Assembly: GCF_002860325.1 (NCBI RefSeq) | Contig: NZ_PKOJ01000009.1 | Span: 62,001 to 126,000 of the forward strand | Origin: Neptunicoccus cionae | GTDB taxonomy: Bacteria > Pseudomonadota > Alphaproteobacteria > Rhodobacterales > Rhodobacteraceae | Length of the DNA stretch: 64,000 bases | Reading direction: 5' to 3' | Shown: piece by piece, positions 54,161 through 62,805 of the stretch | How the letters are laid out: every line of letters starts with the position of its first letter | Position numbering within the stretch: the stretch's first letter is position 1 | The notes under the pieces: model-generated | The model's database searches: none | Seen by the model: only the letters and a program-made list of their open reading frames with translations | What the model was told of the DNA's origin: nothing | Made by a program: the position numbers and the translations under genes

Positions 54161-54325
54161 TCCGGTTCTTCATTTTTTGCGTCACGCAGGCCGTGTACTG
54201 CCCAGTGTCAGCCCGTTACCCTGACCTGCGCGTTCGGTGCCTTGGTGGAACTTGCCTGGGAGTAGGAAGGTGATACCGCGCCAGTTCAGGAAAGCCGTCT
54301 CGAGCAAAATAACGCGGCGTTTGCC

Positions 54326-54365
54326 TTGAGACTGGGCCATTGCCGAAAAAATAACAGATGTTAGA
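54326..54365 (+). promoter_or_regulatory. Promoter with imperfect TCTAAC-N4-GTTAGA operator, site C
   Basis: TTGAGA (54326-54331), a 17-bp spacer and AAATAA (54349) overlap the dyad AATAACAGATGTTAGA (54350-54365). The right arm is perfect and the left arm matches 4 of 6 bases. It lies between the divergent thiolase and ACAD genes. Confidence 0.55.
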
Positions 54366-54401
54366 TTTTTGGCAATACCAACCTTAGGAATGGATTCCAA
54401 A

Positions 54402-55559
54402 ATGTCTCTGATTACGAATAGTTCGGCCTGGGCCGCAGATGAACACAAGATGTTCGCGGATAGCACACGCAAGCTTTTTGATGCCGAAATGGCTCCAAAC
54501 ATCGAAAAATGGGCGGAGCAGGGCATTGTTGACCGCGACTTCTGGAAAACAGTCGGTCAACAGGGTGTCATGGGTGGCTCGATTGCCGAAGAATATAGCG
54601 GGTTCGGTGGCGGCATCGGGTTCGATGCGATTACCGTTTACGAGCAAGGGCGCACCGGTGACACGGGTTGGGGCTATGGCATCCAGTCCATCGTAATCCA
54701 TTATATCAACGCCTATGGCAGCGAAGAACAGAAGAAAAAGTGGTTGCCGAAGCTGGTCAGCGGCGACAGTGTCGCGGCGATCGCGATGACCGAGCCAGGA
54801 ACGGGCTCTGACCTCCAGAACGTCCAGACCCATGCGGAAAAGGATGGCAACCATTACAAGATCAACGGCTCGAAGATCTTCATCACCAACGGACATACAG
54901 CCGATCTGGTTGTCGTCGTGGCAAAGACCGACCGTAACGCTGGCGCCAAGGGCGTTTCGCTGATCGTTCTGGAAACCGAGGACGCCGAAGGCTTTCGTAG
55001 GGGACGGAACCTGAAGAAGTTGGGCATGAAGGGATCGGATACGGCTGAGTTGTTCTTCGAGGATGTGCGCGTGCCTACGGCGAACCTGCTTGGCCCGGAA
55101 GAAGGGCAAGGTTTCTACCAGTTGATGAAGCAGCTCCCTTGGGAACGGCTGATGATTGGCGTTACCGCGCTAGGCTTCATTGACTTTGCCATCGATGAAA
55201 CTGTGAAATATGTACAGGACCGCAAGGCATTTGGTAACCGCATCATGGATTTCCAGAACACACGCTTCAAATTGGCGGAATGCAAGACCAAGGCCGAATT
55301 GCTGCGCACCTTCGTCAATGACGGGCTCGTGCGCCTCGAAAAGGGCGAACTTGATGCGGCCACGGCCTCGATGGCGAAATGGTGGGGCAGCCAGACGCAA
55401 AACGAGGTCATGCATGAATGCCTGCAACTGCACGGCGGTTATGGTTTCATGATGGAATACCCGATCGCGCGCCTTTATGCCGACAGCCGGGTCCAGATGA
55501 TCTATGGCGGCACCAACGAGATCATGAAGGAACTGATCGCACGTTCGATGGATGTTTGA
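54402..55559 (+). CDS. Acyl-CoA dehydrogenase
   Basis: This protein of about 385 residues has AMTEPGTGSDL, INGSKIFITNGH, and the C-terminal QLHGGYGFMMEYPIARLYAD with the catalytic Glu, then YGGTNEIMKELIAR. It is the most canonical ACAD in the island. Start codons at 54390 and 54402 (MSLITN) are possible; both lie downstream of site C. Confidence 0.9.
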   Translation: MSLITNSSAWAADEHKMFADSTRKLFDAEMAPNIEKWAEQGIVDRDFWKTVGQQGVMGGSIAEEYSGFGGGIGFDAITVYEQGRTGDTGWGYGIQSIVIHYINAYGSEEQKKKWLPKLVSGDSVAAIAMTEPGTGSDLQNVQTHAEKDGNHYKINGSKIFITNGHTADLVVVVAKTDRNAGAKGVSLIVLETEDAEGFRRGRNLKKLGMKGSDTAELFFEDVRVPTANLLGPEEGQGFYQLMKQLPWERLMIGVTALGFIDFAIDETVKYVQDRKAFGNRIMDFQNTRFKLAECKTKAELLRTFVNDGLVRLEKGELDAATASMAKWWGSQTQNEVMHECLQLHGGYGFMMEYPIARLYADSRVQMIYGGTNEIMKELIARSMDV

Positions 55560-55580
55560 TCCGTTCGGTGCCGGGGGGGG

Positions 55581-56747
55581 TTATTCTTCTCCCGGCCCGA
55601 GGATATCTTCGCTGTGCTCCCCCAGTCGAGGGGCAGGGCGGTGATCATGCCGCGCCGGCGTTGCCGAGAATCGTATCGGCGGGCGTGTCGTCCAGATCGC
55701 ACCTTCGGTTGGGTGATCAATCTGTTGAAAGAACCCGGTCGCGGCAAGATGGGGATCGTTCGGCAAATCCGACAGGTTGCGCACCGGCATGGCGGGTATG
55801 TCGGCATTCTCCATCAGGGCAAGCCAGTCATCTGTTGTCCGAGTTAGGGCAATCTGCGCCACCATATCGTATACAGCGCCGATGTTGCGGCTACGGGTGT
55901 CCATGTCAGTGACCCAGACGTGGTCGATCATGTCATCGCGCCCGACCGCCTTGAAGAACCGCGCCCATTGTACGTTGGTGTAGGGCAGAATTGTGATATA
56001 TCCATCTGCCGTCTTAACCGGACGCCTATGCGGAACCAGCATCCGGGCATAGCCGAAATCCTGCGGGGTCTCTTCGAAGGTGGCACCATCCAGATGTTCG
56101 GCCAGCAGGAAGGCGGCCAGCGTCTCAAACATCGGCACCTCGACATGCTGGGCTTCTCCCGTACGCTCGCGGTGGAACAGGGCTCCCATCACGGCATAGG
56201 CGGCCGTCACGCCGCCAAGCTTGTCGGCTAGAATCGTAGGGGCATATGCGGGCGGCGCTTCGGGATCGCGCAATGTTGCCAGGCTAGCTAACCCGGAAAC
56301 CGACTGGACGGCATCGTCGAACGCGGGTCGGGCGGCATAGGGTCCGTCCTGCCCGAATCCAGTGGCAGATACCGTGATCAGGTTCGGATTTTCCTGGCGT
56401 AGGGTTTCGGGATCGAGAGACAATCTGGCTAGCGCCGCAGGCCGTATGCTTGAAATCATCACGTCGGCATCGATAAGCAGCTTGCGCAATCGATCCCGAC
56501 CGGTCTGCGTCTTCAGATCGAGTACGACACTGCGCTTGTTACGGTTGGTACCCAGAAAAGCGGCGCCCATCAGTTTGTTGCGTGATGGCTGGACCTGGCG
56601 AAGAAGATCGCCCTCTGGGCCTTCCACCTTGATCACATCGGCCCCCAGATCGCCCAGCATTTGCGTCGCCAAAGGTCCGAAAACGACCGAAGTCAGATCC
56701 ACGATCTTCACGCCTTGAAGGATCGCGGGTTTTTTCTCAGCGGTCAT
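55581..56747 (-). CDS. Family III (CaiB/BaiF) CoA-transferase
   Basis: This 388-residue protein has VVFGPLATQMLGDLGADVIK and TATGFGQDGPYAARPAFD-like stretches (TVSATGFGQDGPY). The EVPMFETLAAF motif has Glu at the usual catalytic Asp position. Its ATG overlaps the stop of the upstream CoA-transferase by 4 bp, so the two may form a heteromer or act in sequence. Confidence 0.88.
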   Translation of the reverse strand: MTAEKKPAILQGVKIVDLTSVVFGPLATQMLGDLGADVIKVEGPEGDLLRQVQPSRNKLMGAAFLGTNRNKRSVVLDLKTQTGRDRLRKLLIDADVMISSIRPAALARLSLDPETLRQENPNLITVSATGFGQDGPYAARPAFDDAVQSVSGLASLATLRDPEAPPAYAPTILADKLGGVTAAYAVMGALFHRERTGEAQHVEVPMFETLAAFLLAEHLDGATFEETPQDFGYARMLVPHRRPVKTADGYITILPYTNVQWARFFKAVGRDDMIDHVWVTDMDTRSRNIGAVYDMVAQIALTRTTDDWLALMENADIPAMPVRNLSDLPNDPHLAATGFFQQIDHPTEGAIWTTRPPIRFSATPARHDHRPAPRLGEHSEDILGPGEE

Positions 56748-57910
56748 TTAGTTGCCCAACCTTTTTTTGAACGAGGGTAGAACTCGGCGCGAAGGGCTTT
56801 GCCTTCCGCATCGAAGGCCGGGCAGGGGCCCAGTGTCGTTTCGCCGACGCTGCGCCGGATCGGGGGTGTCGGGACCTTGATCTCGCCGGAGGGTGTGCCA
56901 ATCACGGACCGGTCAAGCTGAGGGTGATCGGACAGGGTCGCCACGTCGTTCACGGCCCCGGAGGCAATGCCCGCAGCGTCAAGCCGCTTCAGCATCTCGG
57001 CGCGGTCATGAGAGGAGAACACGGCCTTGATGAGCGCTTCGAGCGCGGGCTTGTTTTCAATTCGCGCCGTGTTGTCGTGAAACCGGGGGTCGGTTGCCAG
57101 AGGCGCGTCGCCCAGTATGTGTTCACAGAACCGTTGCCATTCGCCGCTGTGCTGCACGGTAATGACGACAAGCTGACCGTCCTTGCACGCATAGGCCCCG
57201 TACGGGCAGATGACCGTGTGGTTCAGTCCGACACGGGGTGTCGGCTTGCCAAGGTAATCGTGATATAGCAGCGGAACCGACATCCAGTCGGCCATCACGT
57301 CAAACATTGCCACCGAAACACCGCTGCCCTTGCCGGTGCGATCACGCCCGACAAGTGCTTCGCAAATTCCGGCATGGGCTGTCATACCGGTGGCAATATC
57401 GCAGACGGAAACGCCAACCCGCCCCGGTCCGTCCGCCGTGCCGGTCACCGATGCCAGACCGCTTTCGCATTGCACCAGAAGATCATAGGCCTTGGCATTG
57501 CGCATCGGACCGTCCTCACCGTATCCGGTGATGTCGCAGGTCACGAGACGCGGGAACCTCTCTCGCAGCGTGGCGGAATCGAGCCCAAGCTTGACCAGCG
57601 CGCCCGGCAGCAGGTTTTGAATAAACACATCCGCGTTTTCCAGCATCCTGAGCAGGATTTCCCGGTCCTCGCCGGCTTTAATATCCAGGGCGACCGATTC
57701 TTTCCCTCGGTTCAGCCATGTGAAATAGGCGCTTTCACCATTGGCGGCGGTATCGTAGGCGCGGGCGAAATCGCCTGTGCCCTTGCGTTCGATCTTGATC
57801 ACGCGCGCGCCGGCATCGGCCAGTCGCGAGGAGCAAAAAGGCGCGGCGACTGCCTGTTCCAGCGCAACTATGAGTTTGCCAGAAAGGGGGGCTAAATCTG
57901 AACCTGACAT
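56744..57910 (-). CDS. Family III (CaiB/BaiF) CoA-transferase with canonical Asp
   Basis: This 388-residue protein starts MSGSDLAPLSGKLIVALEQA, with RVIKIERKGTGDFARAYD and SVAMFDVMADWM. It is the only one of the four CoA-transferases here with Asp at the position of FRC Asp169. CGGGAAACTC supports the start at 57910. It is the first gene of a two-gene operon driven from the site D region. Confidence 0.9.
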   Translation of the reverse strand: MSGSDLAPLSGKLIVALEQAVAAPFCSSRLADAGARVIKIERKGTGDFARAYDTAANGESAYFTWLNRGKESVALDIKAGEDREILLRMLENADVFIQNLLPGALVKLGLDSATLRERFPRLVTCDITGYGEDGPMRNAKAYDLLVQCESGLASVTGTADGPGRVGVSVCDIATGMTAHAGICEALVGRDRTGKGSGVSVAMFDVMADWMSVPLLYHDYLGKPTPRVGLNHTVICPYGAYACKDGQLVVITVQHSGEWQRFCEHILGDAPLATDPRFHDNTARIENKPALEALIKAVFSSHDRAEMLKRLDAAGIASGAVNDVATLSDHPQLDRSVIGTPSGEIKVPTPPIRRSVGETTLGPCPAFDAEGKALRAEFYPRSKKGWATK

Positions 57911-57937
57911 GAGTTTCCCGAAAATGTTCCAAAGAGG

Positions 57938-57973
57938 TTGACTAAATCTAACATTTGTTAGATTTATTATCAA
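57938..57973. promoter_or_regulatory. Divergent promoters around the TCTAAC-N4-GTTAGA operator, site D
   Basis: TCTAACATTTGTTAGA (57947-57962) sits between divergent genes. Plus: TTGACT (57938) with ATTTAT or GATTTA 17-18 bp on. Minus: TTGATA (57973-57968), 17 bp, TAGATT (57950-57945). One bound repressor would block both. Confidence 0.65.
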
Positions 57974-58014
57974 TACGCTTAACCAGAGAATTGATTACTT
58001 GAAGGAGAACGCCG

Positions 58015-58392
58015 GTGCCGGACGCCAAAGGACCAGACCAGATTTTCCAGGGCGCACTGACAAAGGGAGAGATCCTGCTGCCAAAGTGCGAAGACTGCGA
58101 GGCCTATCATTTTTTCCCGCGCGTCCTGTGTCCCCATTGTCATGGCGCCGCGATTTCATGGAAGCAGGCCACCGGCAAGGGACGGGTCCACACCACAACC
58201 GTCGTGCGCCGAAAGCCCGAACGGGGAGGTGACTACAATGTGTGCGTTGTCGAGCTGGACGAGGGCGTTCGGATGATGAGCCGGGTCGAGGGCATTGCTC
58301 CAGGTGAGGTCGCCATCGACATGGCTGTAACCGCTTTCGTGAGCGAGGCCGAGGGCGCTCCGGCCGTGCTTTTCAAGCCATCGGAGGGATAA
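58015..58392 (+). CDS. DUF35 zinc-ribbon/OB-fold protein
   Basis: This 125-residue protein starts at GTG with AAGGAG upstream. It has a zinc ribbon with LPKCEDCEAYHFFPRVLCPHC (four Cys in two CxxC pairs) and an OB fold. DUF35 proteins pair with thiolase-like enzymes; in actinobacterial steroid side-chain breakdown such a domain forms an aldolase complex with Ltp2. The adjacent thiolase-like gene 3 bp later fits this pairing. Confidence 0.85.
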   Translation: MPDAKGPDQIFQGALTKGEILLPKCEDCEAYHFFPRVLCPHCHGAAISWKQATGKGRVHTTTVVRRKPERGGDYNVCVVELDEGVRMMSRVEGIAPGEVAIDMAVTAFVSEAEGAPAVLFKPSEG

Positions 58393-58395
58393 GAT

Positions 58396-59547
58396 ATGAC
58401 CGCTGAACTTCGGGGAAAATCCGCCATCGTGGGAACCGGTCATGCCGGTTTTGGAGAGGCCCATGGTCTGACGGCATATGATGTCATGGCGCAGTCCGCA
58501 CTTGCAGCGCTTGGCGATGCCGGGCTGAATCTGTTCGACGTCGATGGGCTGTTCTGCACCATGATGGAAGACAGCATGCCGGCGCTTATGGCGGCTGAGT
58601 ATCTGGGCATTCAGCCGCGTTTCATTGATGGCACGATGTCGGGTGGATCATCCTTCGTGAATTATCTGACGTCAGCGACCATGGCGCTTGATGCCGGCCT
58701 GTGTGATGTCGCCCTGATTGTTTATGGCTCCAACCAGCGCACCGCGTCGGGCAGACTGGTGACCGCCTCGCGCCCGCCGGCCTATGAGGCGCCGTACAAT
58801 CCGCGCTATCCGATCTCGGCATATGCGATGGCCGCGGCGCGGCACATGCATGAATACGGCACCACCCGCGAACAACTGGCCGACGTGGCCGTTGCCGCGC
58901 GGGCCTGGGCGCACCACAATCCCGAAGCGTTCGAGCGCGGCCCGCTGACCCGCGAGGACGTGTTGGGCGCGCGCATGGTGGGCGATCCGTTGACCGTGCG
59001 CGATTGTTGTCTTGTCACCGACGGCGGCGGCGCGATCGTAATGGTCCGCGCGGACCGCGCCCGGGATTTCCCAAAGGCGCCTGTCTATGTGCTGGGCAGT
59101 GCTGCGGAAAGCTCGCACCGGCAGATTTCGCAGATGAAAGATTTCACCGTGACCGCTGCCCGCGACTCGGGCGCGCGCGCCTTTGCTGCGGCCGGAGTGA
59201 CCGCTGCGGACATCCAGGCGGTCGAGCTTTATGATGCCTTCACCATCAATACCATCCTGTTTCTTGAAGATCTGGGGTTCTGCGCCAAGGGCGAGGGCGG
59301 GGCCTTCGTCGAAGGCGGGCGCATCGCGCCTGGCGGCATCTTGCCTGTTAACACGAATGGCGGGGGCCTGTCCTGCGTGCACCCCGGGATGTACGGAATC
59401 TTCACCGTGATCGAGGCTGCGCGTCAGATCCGTGGCGACGCGCCGGGCATTCAGTTGAAGGATATCGACCTGGCGCTGGCGCATGGCAACGGCGGTGTGC
59501 TGTCCAGTCAGGTCACGGCAATACTTGGATCGCAAAACACGCTCTGA
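58396..59547 (+). CDS. Thiolase-like protein (SCP-x/Ltp type)
   Basis: This 383-residue protein has the thiolase fold of the lipid-transfer/SCP-x group: AIVGTGHAGFGEAHGLTAYD, DGLFCTMMEDSMPALMAAEY, ADIQAVELYDAFTINTILFL, NTNGGGLSCVHPGMYGI. Where classical thiolases have the nucleophile Cys, SGGSSFVNYL has Ser; Cys lies elsewhere. With the DUF35 partner this suggests a retro-aldolase rather than a thiolytic enzyme (inference). Confidence 0.85.
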   Translation: MTAELRGKSAIVGTGHAGFGEAHGLTAYDVMAQSALAALGDAGLNLFDVDGLFCTMMEDSMPALMAAEYLGIQPRFIDGTMSGGSSFVNYLTSATMALDAGLCDVALIVYGSNQRTASGRLVTASRPPAYEAPYNPRYPISAYAMAAARHMHEYGTTREQLADVAVAARAWAHHNPEAFERGPLTREDVLGARMVGDPLTVRDCCLVTDGGGAIVMVRADRARDFPKAPVYVLGSAAESSHRQISQMKDFTVTAARDSGARAFAAAGVTAADIQAVELYDAFTINTILFLEDLGFCAKGEGGAFVEGGRIAPGGILPVNTNGGGLSCVHPGMYGIFTVIEAARQIRGDAPGIQLKDIDLALAHGNGGVLSSQVTAILGSQNTL

Positions 59548-59570
59548 CGGCAATTAAGGGAGGAAAGATA

Positions 59571-60428
59571 ATGCCATTGGATTTCGAGGCACTGTCGAAC
59601 TGGGACTTTGAGGAAATCGAACAGACGCTGACCGAGCGGGATACCATCCTGTATGCGCTCGGCCTAGGGTTCGGCGAGGATCCGACCGACAAAAAGGAAC
59701 TGGCCTACGTCTATGAGGACGGGCTGAAGACGGTTCCATCGATGGCGGTCACTATGGGGTACCCCGGCTTCTGGCTGCGCGATCCCAAGACCGGTGTGAA
59801 CTGGCAGCAAGTGTTACATGGTGAACAGTGGCTGGATATCTACAAGCCGCTGCCGACCCATGGCCGGATTGTCGGCCGCAGCAAGATCGACTTCATCTCC
59901 GACAAGGGCGAGGGCAAGGGAGCCGTCATCTACCAAAGCCGCGATATCATCGACGCGGACAGCGGTGAAAAGCTGGCGCGCGTGGCGATGTCGGCCTTCT
60001 GTCGCGGCGATGGCGGCTTTGACGGTGAAAATAAGGCGGGCCCGGCACCGGCAGCGCTGCCTGACCGCGCGCCCGATCACGTCTGTGAAATCGAAACCCT
60101 GCCGCGCCAAGCGCTCATTTATCGCCTCAGCGGCGATTTCAATCCGCTTCACGCTGACCCGGAGGTCGCCCGTTCTGTCGGGTTCGACCGCCCGATCCTG
60201 CACGGTCTGGCGACCTATGGTCTGGCCGCCCGAGCGATCCTCAAGTCGGTGCTGGATTACGACGCCGCCCGGCTTGTCGGTCTGGATGTTCGGTTCTCGG
60301 CACCGGTCTATCCCGGCGAAACCGTGCGGTTCGAAATTTGGGAAGAGGACGGCGAGGCCCGGTTTCGCGCGTCGGTCCCGGCACGCGACGTCGTTGTTCT
60401 GAACAATGGCGCCGCGCGCTTCGCGTGA
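59571..60428 (+). CDS. MaoC-type (R)-specific enoyl-CoA hydratase 2, two-hotdog form
   Basis: This 285-residue protein has an N-terminal hotdog half and a C-terminal half with hydratase-2 motif YRLSGDFNPLHADPEVA, including the catalytic Asp and His, followed by GFDRPILHGLATYG. The double-hotdog length resembles the hydratase domain of HSD17B4 and steroid hydratases. It would hydrate a bulky enoyl-CoA. Confidence 0.88.
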   Translation: MPLDFEALSNWDFEEIEQTLTERDTILYALGLGFGEDPTDKKELAYVYEDGLKTVPSMAVTMGYPGFWLRDPKTGVNWQQVLHGEQWLDIYKPLPTHGRIVGRSKIDFISDKGEGKGAVIYQSRDIIDADSGEKLARVAMSAFCRGDGGFDGENKAGPAPAALPDRAPDHVCEIETLPRQALIYRLSGDFNPLHADPEVARSVGFDRPILHGLATYGLAARAILKSVLDYDAARLVGLDVRFSAPVYPGETVRFEIWEEDGEARFRASVPARDVVVLNNGAARFA

Positions 60429-60438
60429 GGAGCAGAAG

Positions 60439-61575
60439 ATGACTCAACCGCTCAAGGATATTCTGGTGTTGGATTTCAGCACCCTTCTTCCCGGTCCGAT
60501 GGCGACGCTCATGCTTGCCGAGGCCGGGGCAGAGGTTATCAAGTTCGAACGGCCCGGGGTCGGTGAGGACGCACGCCACACGGAACCCATGATCGACGGG
60601 GAGAGCATCGGCTTTGCTGTGTTGAACCAAGGCAAGCGGTCGGTGGCCATCGACCTCAAGTCAAAGGGCGCGGTAGATGCTCTGCGGCCTTTACTTGAAA
60701 AGGCCGCTGTTCTGGTAGAGCAGTTCCGTCCCGGCGTGATGGACCGGCTCGGGCTGGGATATGAGGCTGTGCGCGAGATCAATCCCGGTCTGATCTATTG
60801 TTCGATCACCGGCTATGGCCAGACCGGACCAAAGGCCAGCGCCGCTGGCCACGACCTTAACTACATCGGCGATGCGGGTATCCTATCGCTGAGTCGCGGA
60901 CCCGATGACCAACCGACAATGCCGTTCGGGCTGGTCGCCGATATCGGAGGCGGAACCTATCCGGCGGTGATGAATATCCTGCTGGCCCTGATCGCGCGGC
61001 AGGCAAGCGGGCAGGGGACGCATCTGGATATCGCCATGTCCGAGGGGGCGTTCGCCTTTGCCTATTGGGCCCATGCCGAAGTTGTGATCGCCGGGCAAAA
61101 CATCGAAAGCGGCAGCCGCCGCCTGACGGGCGGCCTGGCCCGGTATCGGCTTTATACGGCTGCGGACGGGCGTCAGATCGCCGTTGGCGCGTTGGAAGAA
61201 AAGTTCTGGCAGTCGTTCTGCGATGTCATCGGTTTGCCGTCGGCGCTTCGCGATGACTGGTCCGAGCCTGATTCCTGTGCTGCGGAAGTTGCGCGTCGTC
61301 TGGGGAAACAGCCCTCGACCCATTGGGAGCCTTTGCTGGCGGCGGCAGATTGTTGCTGTTCGGTCGTAAAAACGCACGCCGAGGCGTCGCGTGACCCGCA
61401 TTTCAAAGCGCGTGACGTTTTTGGGCGAACCCTGAGCATATCCGGCCAGAATGCGCCCGCATTGCCGCTACCAATTGCGCCGGAGTTCCGGTCTCCGGCC
61501 AACTCGGTCGGAGTTGCGGCCGCCTTGGGAGAAGACAATGCGCGTTACGGGCTGGACGCGCCGGACACAGATTAA
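60439..61575 (+). CDS. Family III (CaiB/BaiF) CoA-transferase
   Basis: This 378-residue protein has LVLDFSTLLPGPMATLMLAE, VEQFRPGVMDRLGLGYEAV and THLDIAMSEGAFAFAYW, with Glu at the usual Asp position. GAGGAGCAGAAG precedes ATG 60439. An alpha-methylacyl-CoA racemase-like role is possible, since that enzyme belongs to the same fold. Confidence 0.88.
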   Translation: MTQPLKDILVLDFSTLLPGPMATLMLAEAGAEVIKFERPGVGEDARHTEPMIDGESIGFAVLNQGKRSVAIDLKSKGAVDALRPLLEKAAVLVEQFRPGVMDRLGLGYEAVREINPGLIYCSITGYGQTGPKASAAGHDLNYIGDAGILSLSRGPDDQPTMPFGLVADIGGGTYPAVMNILLALIARQASGQGTHLDIAMSEGAFAFAYWAHAEVVIAGQNIESGSRRLTGGLARYRLYTAADGRQIAVGALEEKFWQSFCDVIGLPSALRDDWSEPDSCAAEVARRLGKQPSTHWEPLLAAADCCCSVVKTHAEASRDPHFKARDVFGRTLSISGQNAPALPLPIAPEFRSPANSVGVAAALGEDNARYGLDAPDTD

Positions 61576-61581
61576 ATCCCG

Positions 61582-61623
61582 TTGACGTGCTGGTGGTGAA
61601 TCACTATTCTAACAATTGTTAGA
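61582..61623 (+). promoter_or_regulatory. Promoter with perfect TCTAAC-N4-GTTAGA operator, site E
   Basis: TTGACG (61582), a 17-bp spacer and TATTCT (61605-61610) overlap TCTAACAATTGTTAGA (61608-61623). The centre AATT makes it fully symmetric, and one flanking T/A pair extends it to 18 bp. Confidence 0.7.
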
Positions 61624-61639
61624 AAAATGGAGAGATCTA

Positions 61640-62359
61640 ATGGCCGAGTCCGATGACCACCTGCCTGCAGAAGCCGAGCGCTTTGTCATGCCGTCGCACT
61701 ATGTCGAAAGCGACAGCCTCGAAGTGCAGGGGTTTGCGACAGCGGCTTTGCGCGATCTTTCGCTGGATGCAACCAAGCGGGACAAGGCGATCCGTCTGTT
61801 TGAAGCGGTTCGCGACGACATTCGTTACGACCCATATTGTTTTGCGCTGGATGAAGATTCTTACCGTGCCAGCCGGATCGCAGGGGCAGAAGCGGCATTT
61901 TGCGTTCCCAAGGCGATCCTGCTTGCGGCCTGTTTGCGTGCTGTGGGTATCCCCGCCGCACTTGGGTTTGCCGATGTGCGCAACCACCTGAACACCCCTA
62001 AGCTGCAGGAGTTGATGGGGACTGACCTATTCATCTATCACGGCTACGTTCAACTGTGGCTGGATGGTGAGCCCTACAAGGTAACACCTGCATTCAACAT
62101 GGAGCTGTGTGAAAGATTCGGGGTCAAGCCTCTGGTCTTCGACGGGTATCACGATGCGCTGTTCCACGAGTTCGATGAACAGGACCACCGGCACATGGAA
62201 TATGTGAACGATCGAGGGCTCTATTTCGACGCGCCCATGGACGAATTCCTGGTGGCGTTCAAGGAAACCTATCCGAAGCTGGAAGAATTCAACCGCGTAC
62301 GGATTTCCAGGGATGCAAGCGGATACGATTCCGGTTTCGCAAAGGAGGATGCTTCTTGA
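61640..62359 (+). CDS. Transglutaminase-like protein
   Basis: This 239-residue protein resembles the transglutaminase-like superfamily: catalytic Cys88 in AAFCVPKAILLAACLRAVGI, His134 in YHGYVQLWLDG, and VTPAFN where the third residue Asp is usually found (Thr instead). ATG 61640 has GGAGAGATCT upstream; TTG 61616 is inside the operator. It is the first gene after site E, next to a MaoC and an ACAD pair. Hydrolysis or transfer of an amide- or thioester-linked group is only a guess. Confidence 0.75.
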   Translation: MAESDDHLPAEAERFVMPSHYVESDSLEVQGFATAALRDLSLDATKRDKAIRLFEAVRDDIRYDPYCFALDEDSYRASRIAGAEAAFCVPKAILLAACLRAVGIPAALGFADVRNHLNTPKLQELMGTDLFIYHGYVQLWLDGEPYKVTPAFNMELCERFGVKPLVFDGYHDALFHEFDEQDHRHMEYVNDRGLYFDAPMDEFLVAFKETYPKLEEFNRVRISRDASGYDSGFAKEDAS

Positions 62360-62805
62360 GGTATTTGGAGGATTTCGCGCCGGGCCAAGTCTATCACTTT
62401 CGCAGCGCCCCGATGAGCGCAGCCTCAATAAAGGCATTTGCCAAGGAATGGGATCCGCAGCGGCTGCACACCGACGAAGACTATGCGGCCACCATACATG
62501 GCAGCCTGATCGCCTCGGGCTTTCAGACGATGCTGGAGGTGTTCAAGCCTGTCATGACCGAGATGATGGTCGATGTTGCCAATATCGGTGGCATGGGCTT
62601 TGACAAATTGCGCTGGCTGCGGCCAGTGCGCCCGAACGAACCCCTTGATGTTGATATGACGGTCAATTCGGTCACGCCGTCCAAAAGCAAGCCCGACAGA
62701 GGTATTTTGCACTATACGCTCAGCGCCAAAAACCCCAAAGGCGAGATCGTTTTTTCGACCGACACCCCTGTGATGATTCAGCGAAAACAAAATGACACAG
62801 ACTGA
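62356..62805 (+). CDS. MaoC-type hydratase, single hotdog
   Basis: This 149-residue protein has EWDPQRLHTDEDYA with the catalytic Asp/His pair and HGSLIASGFQTMLEV. The start is TTG 62356, overlapping the previous stop (TTGA), with GGAGG 7 nt upstream as the deciding evidence. It probably hydrates the product of the neighbouring ACAD pair. Confidence 0.85.
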   Translation: MRYLEDFAPGQVYHFRSAPMSAASIKAFAKEWDPQRLHTDEDYAATIHGSLIASGFQTMLEVFKPVMTEMMVDVANIGGMGFDKLRWLRPVRPNEPLDVDMTVNSVTPSKSKPDRGILHYTLSAKNPKGEIVFSTDTPVMIQRKQNDTD

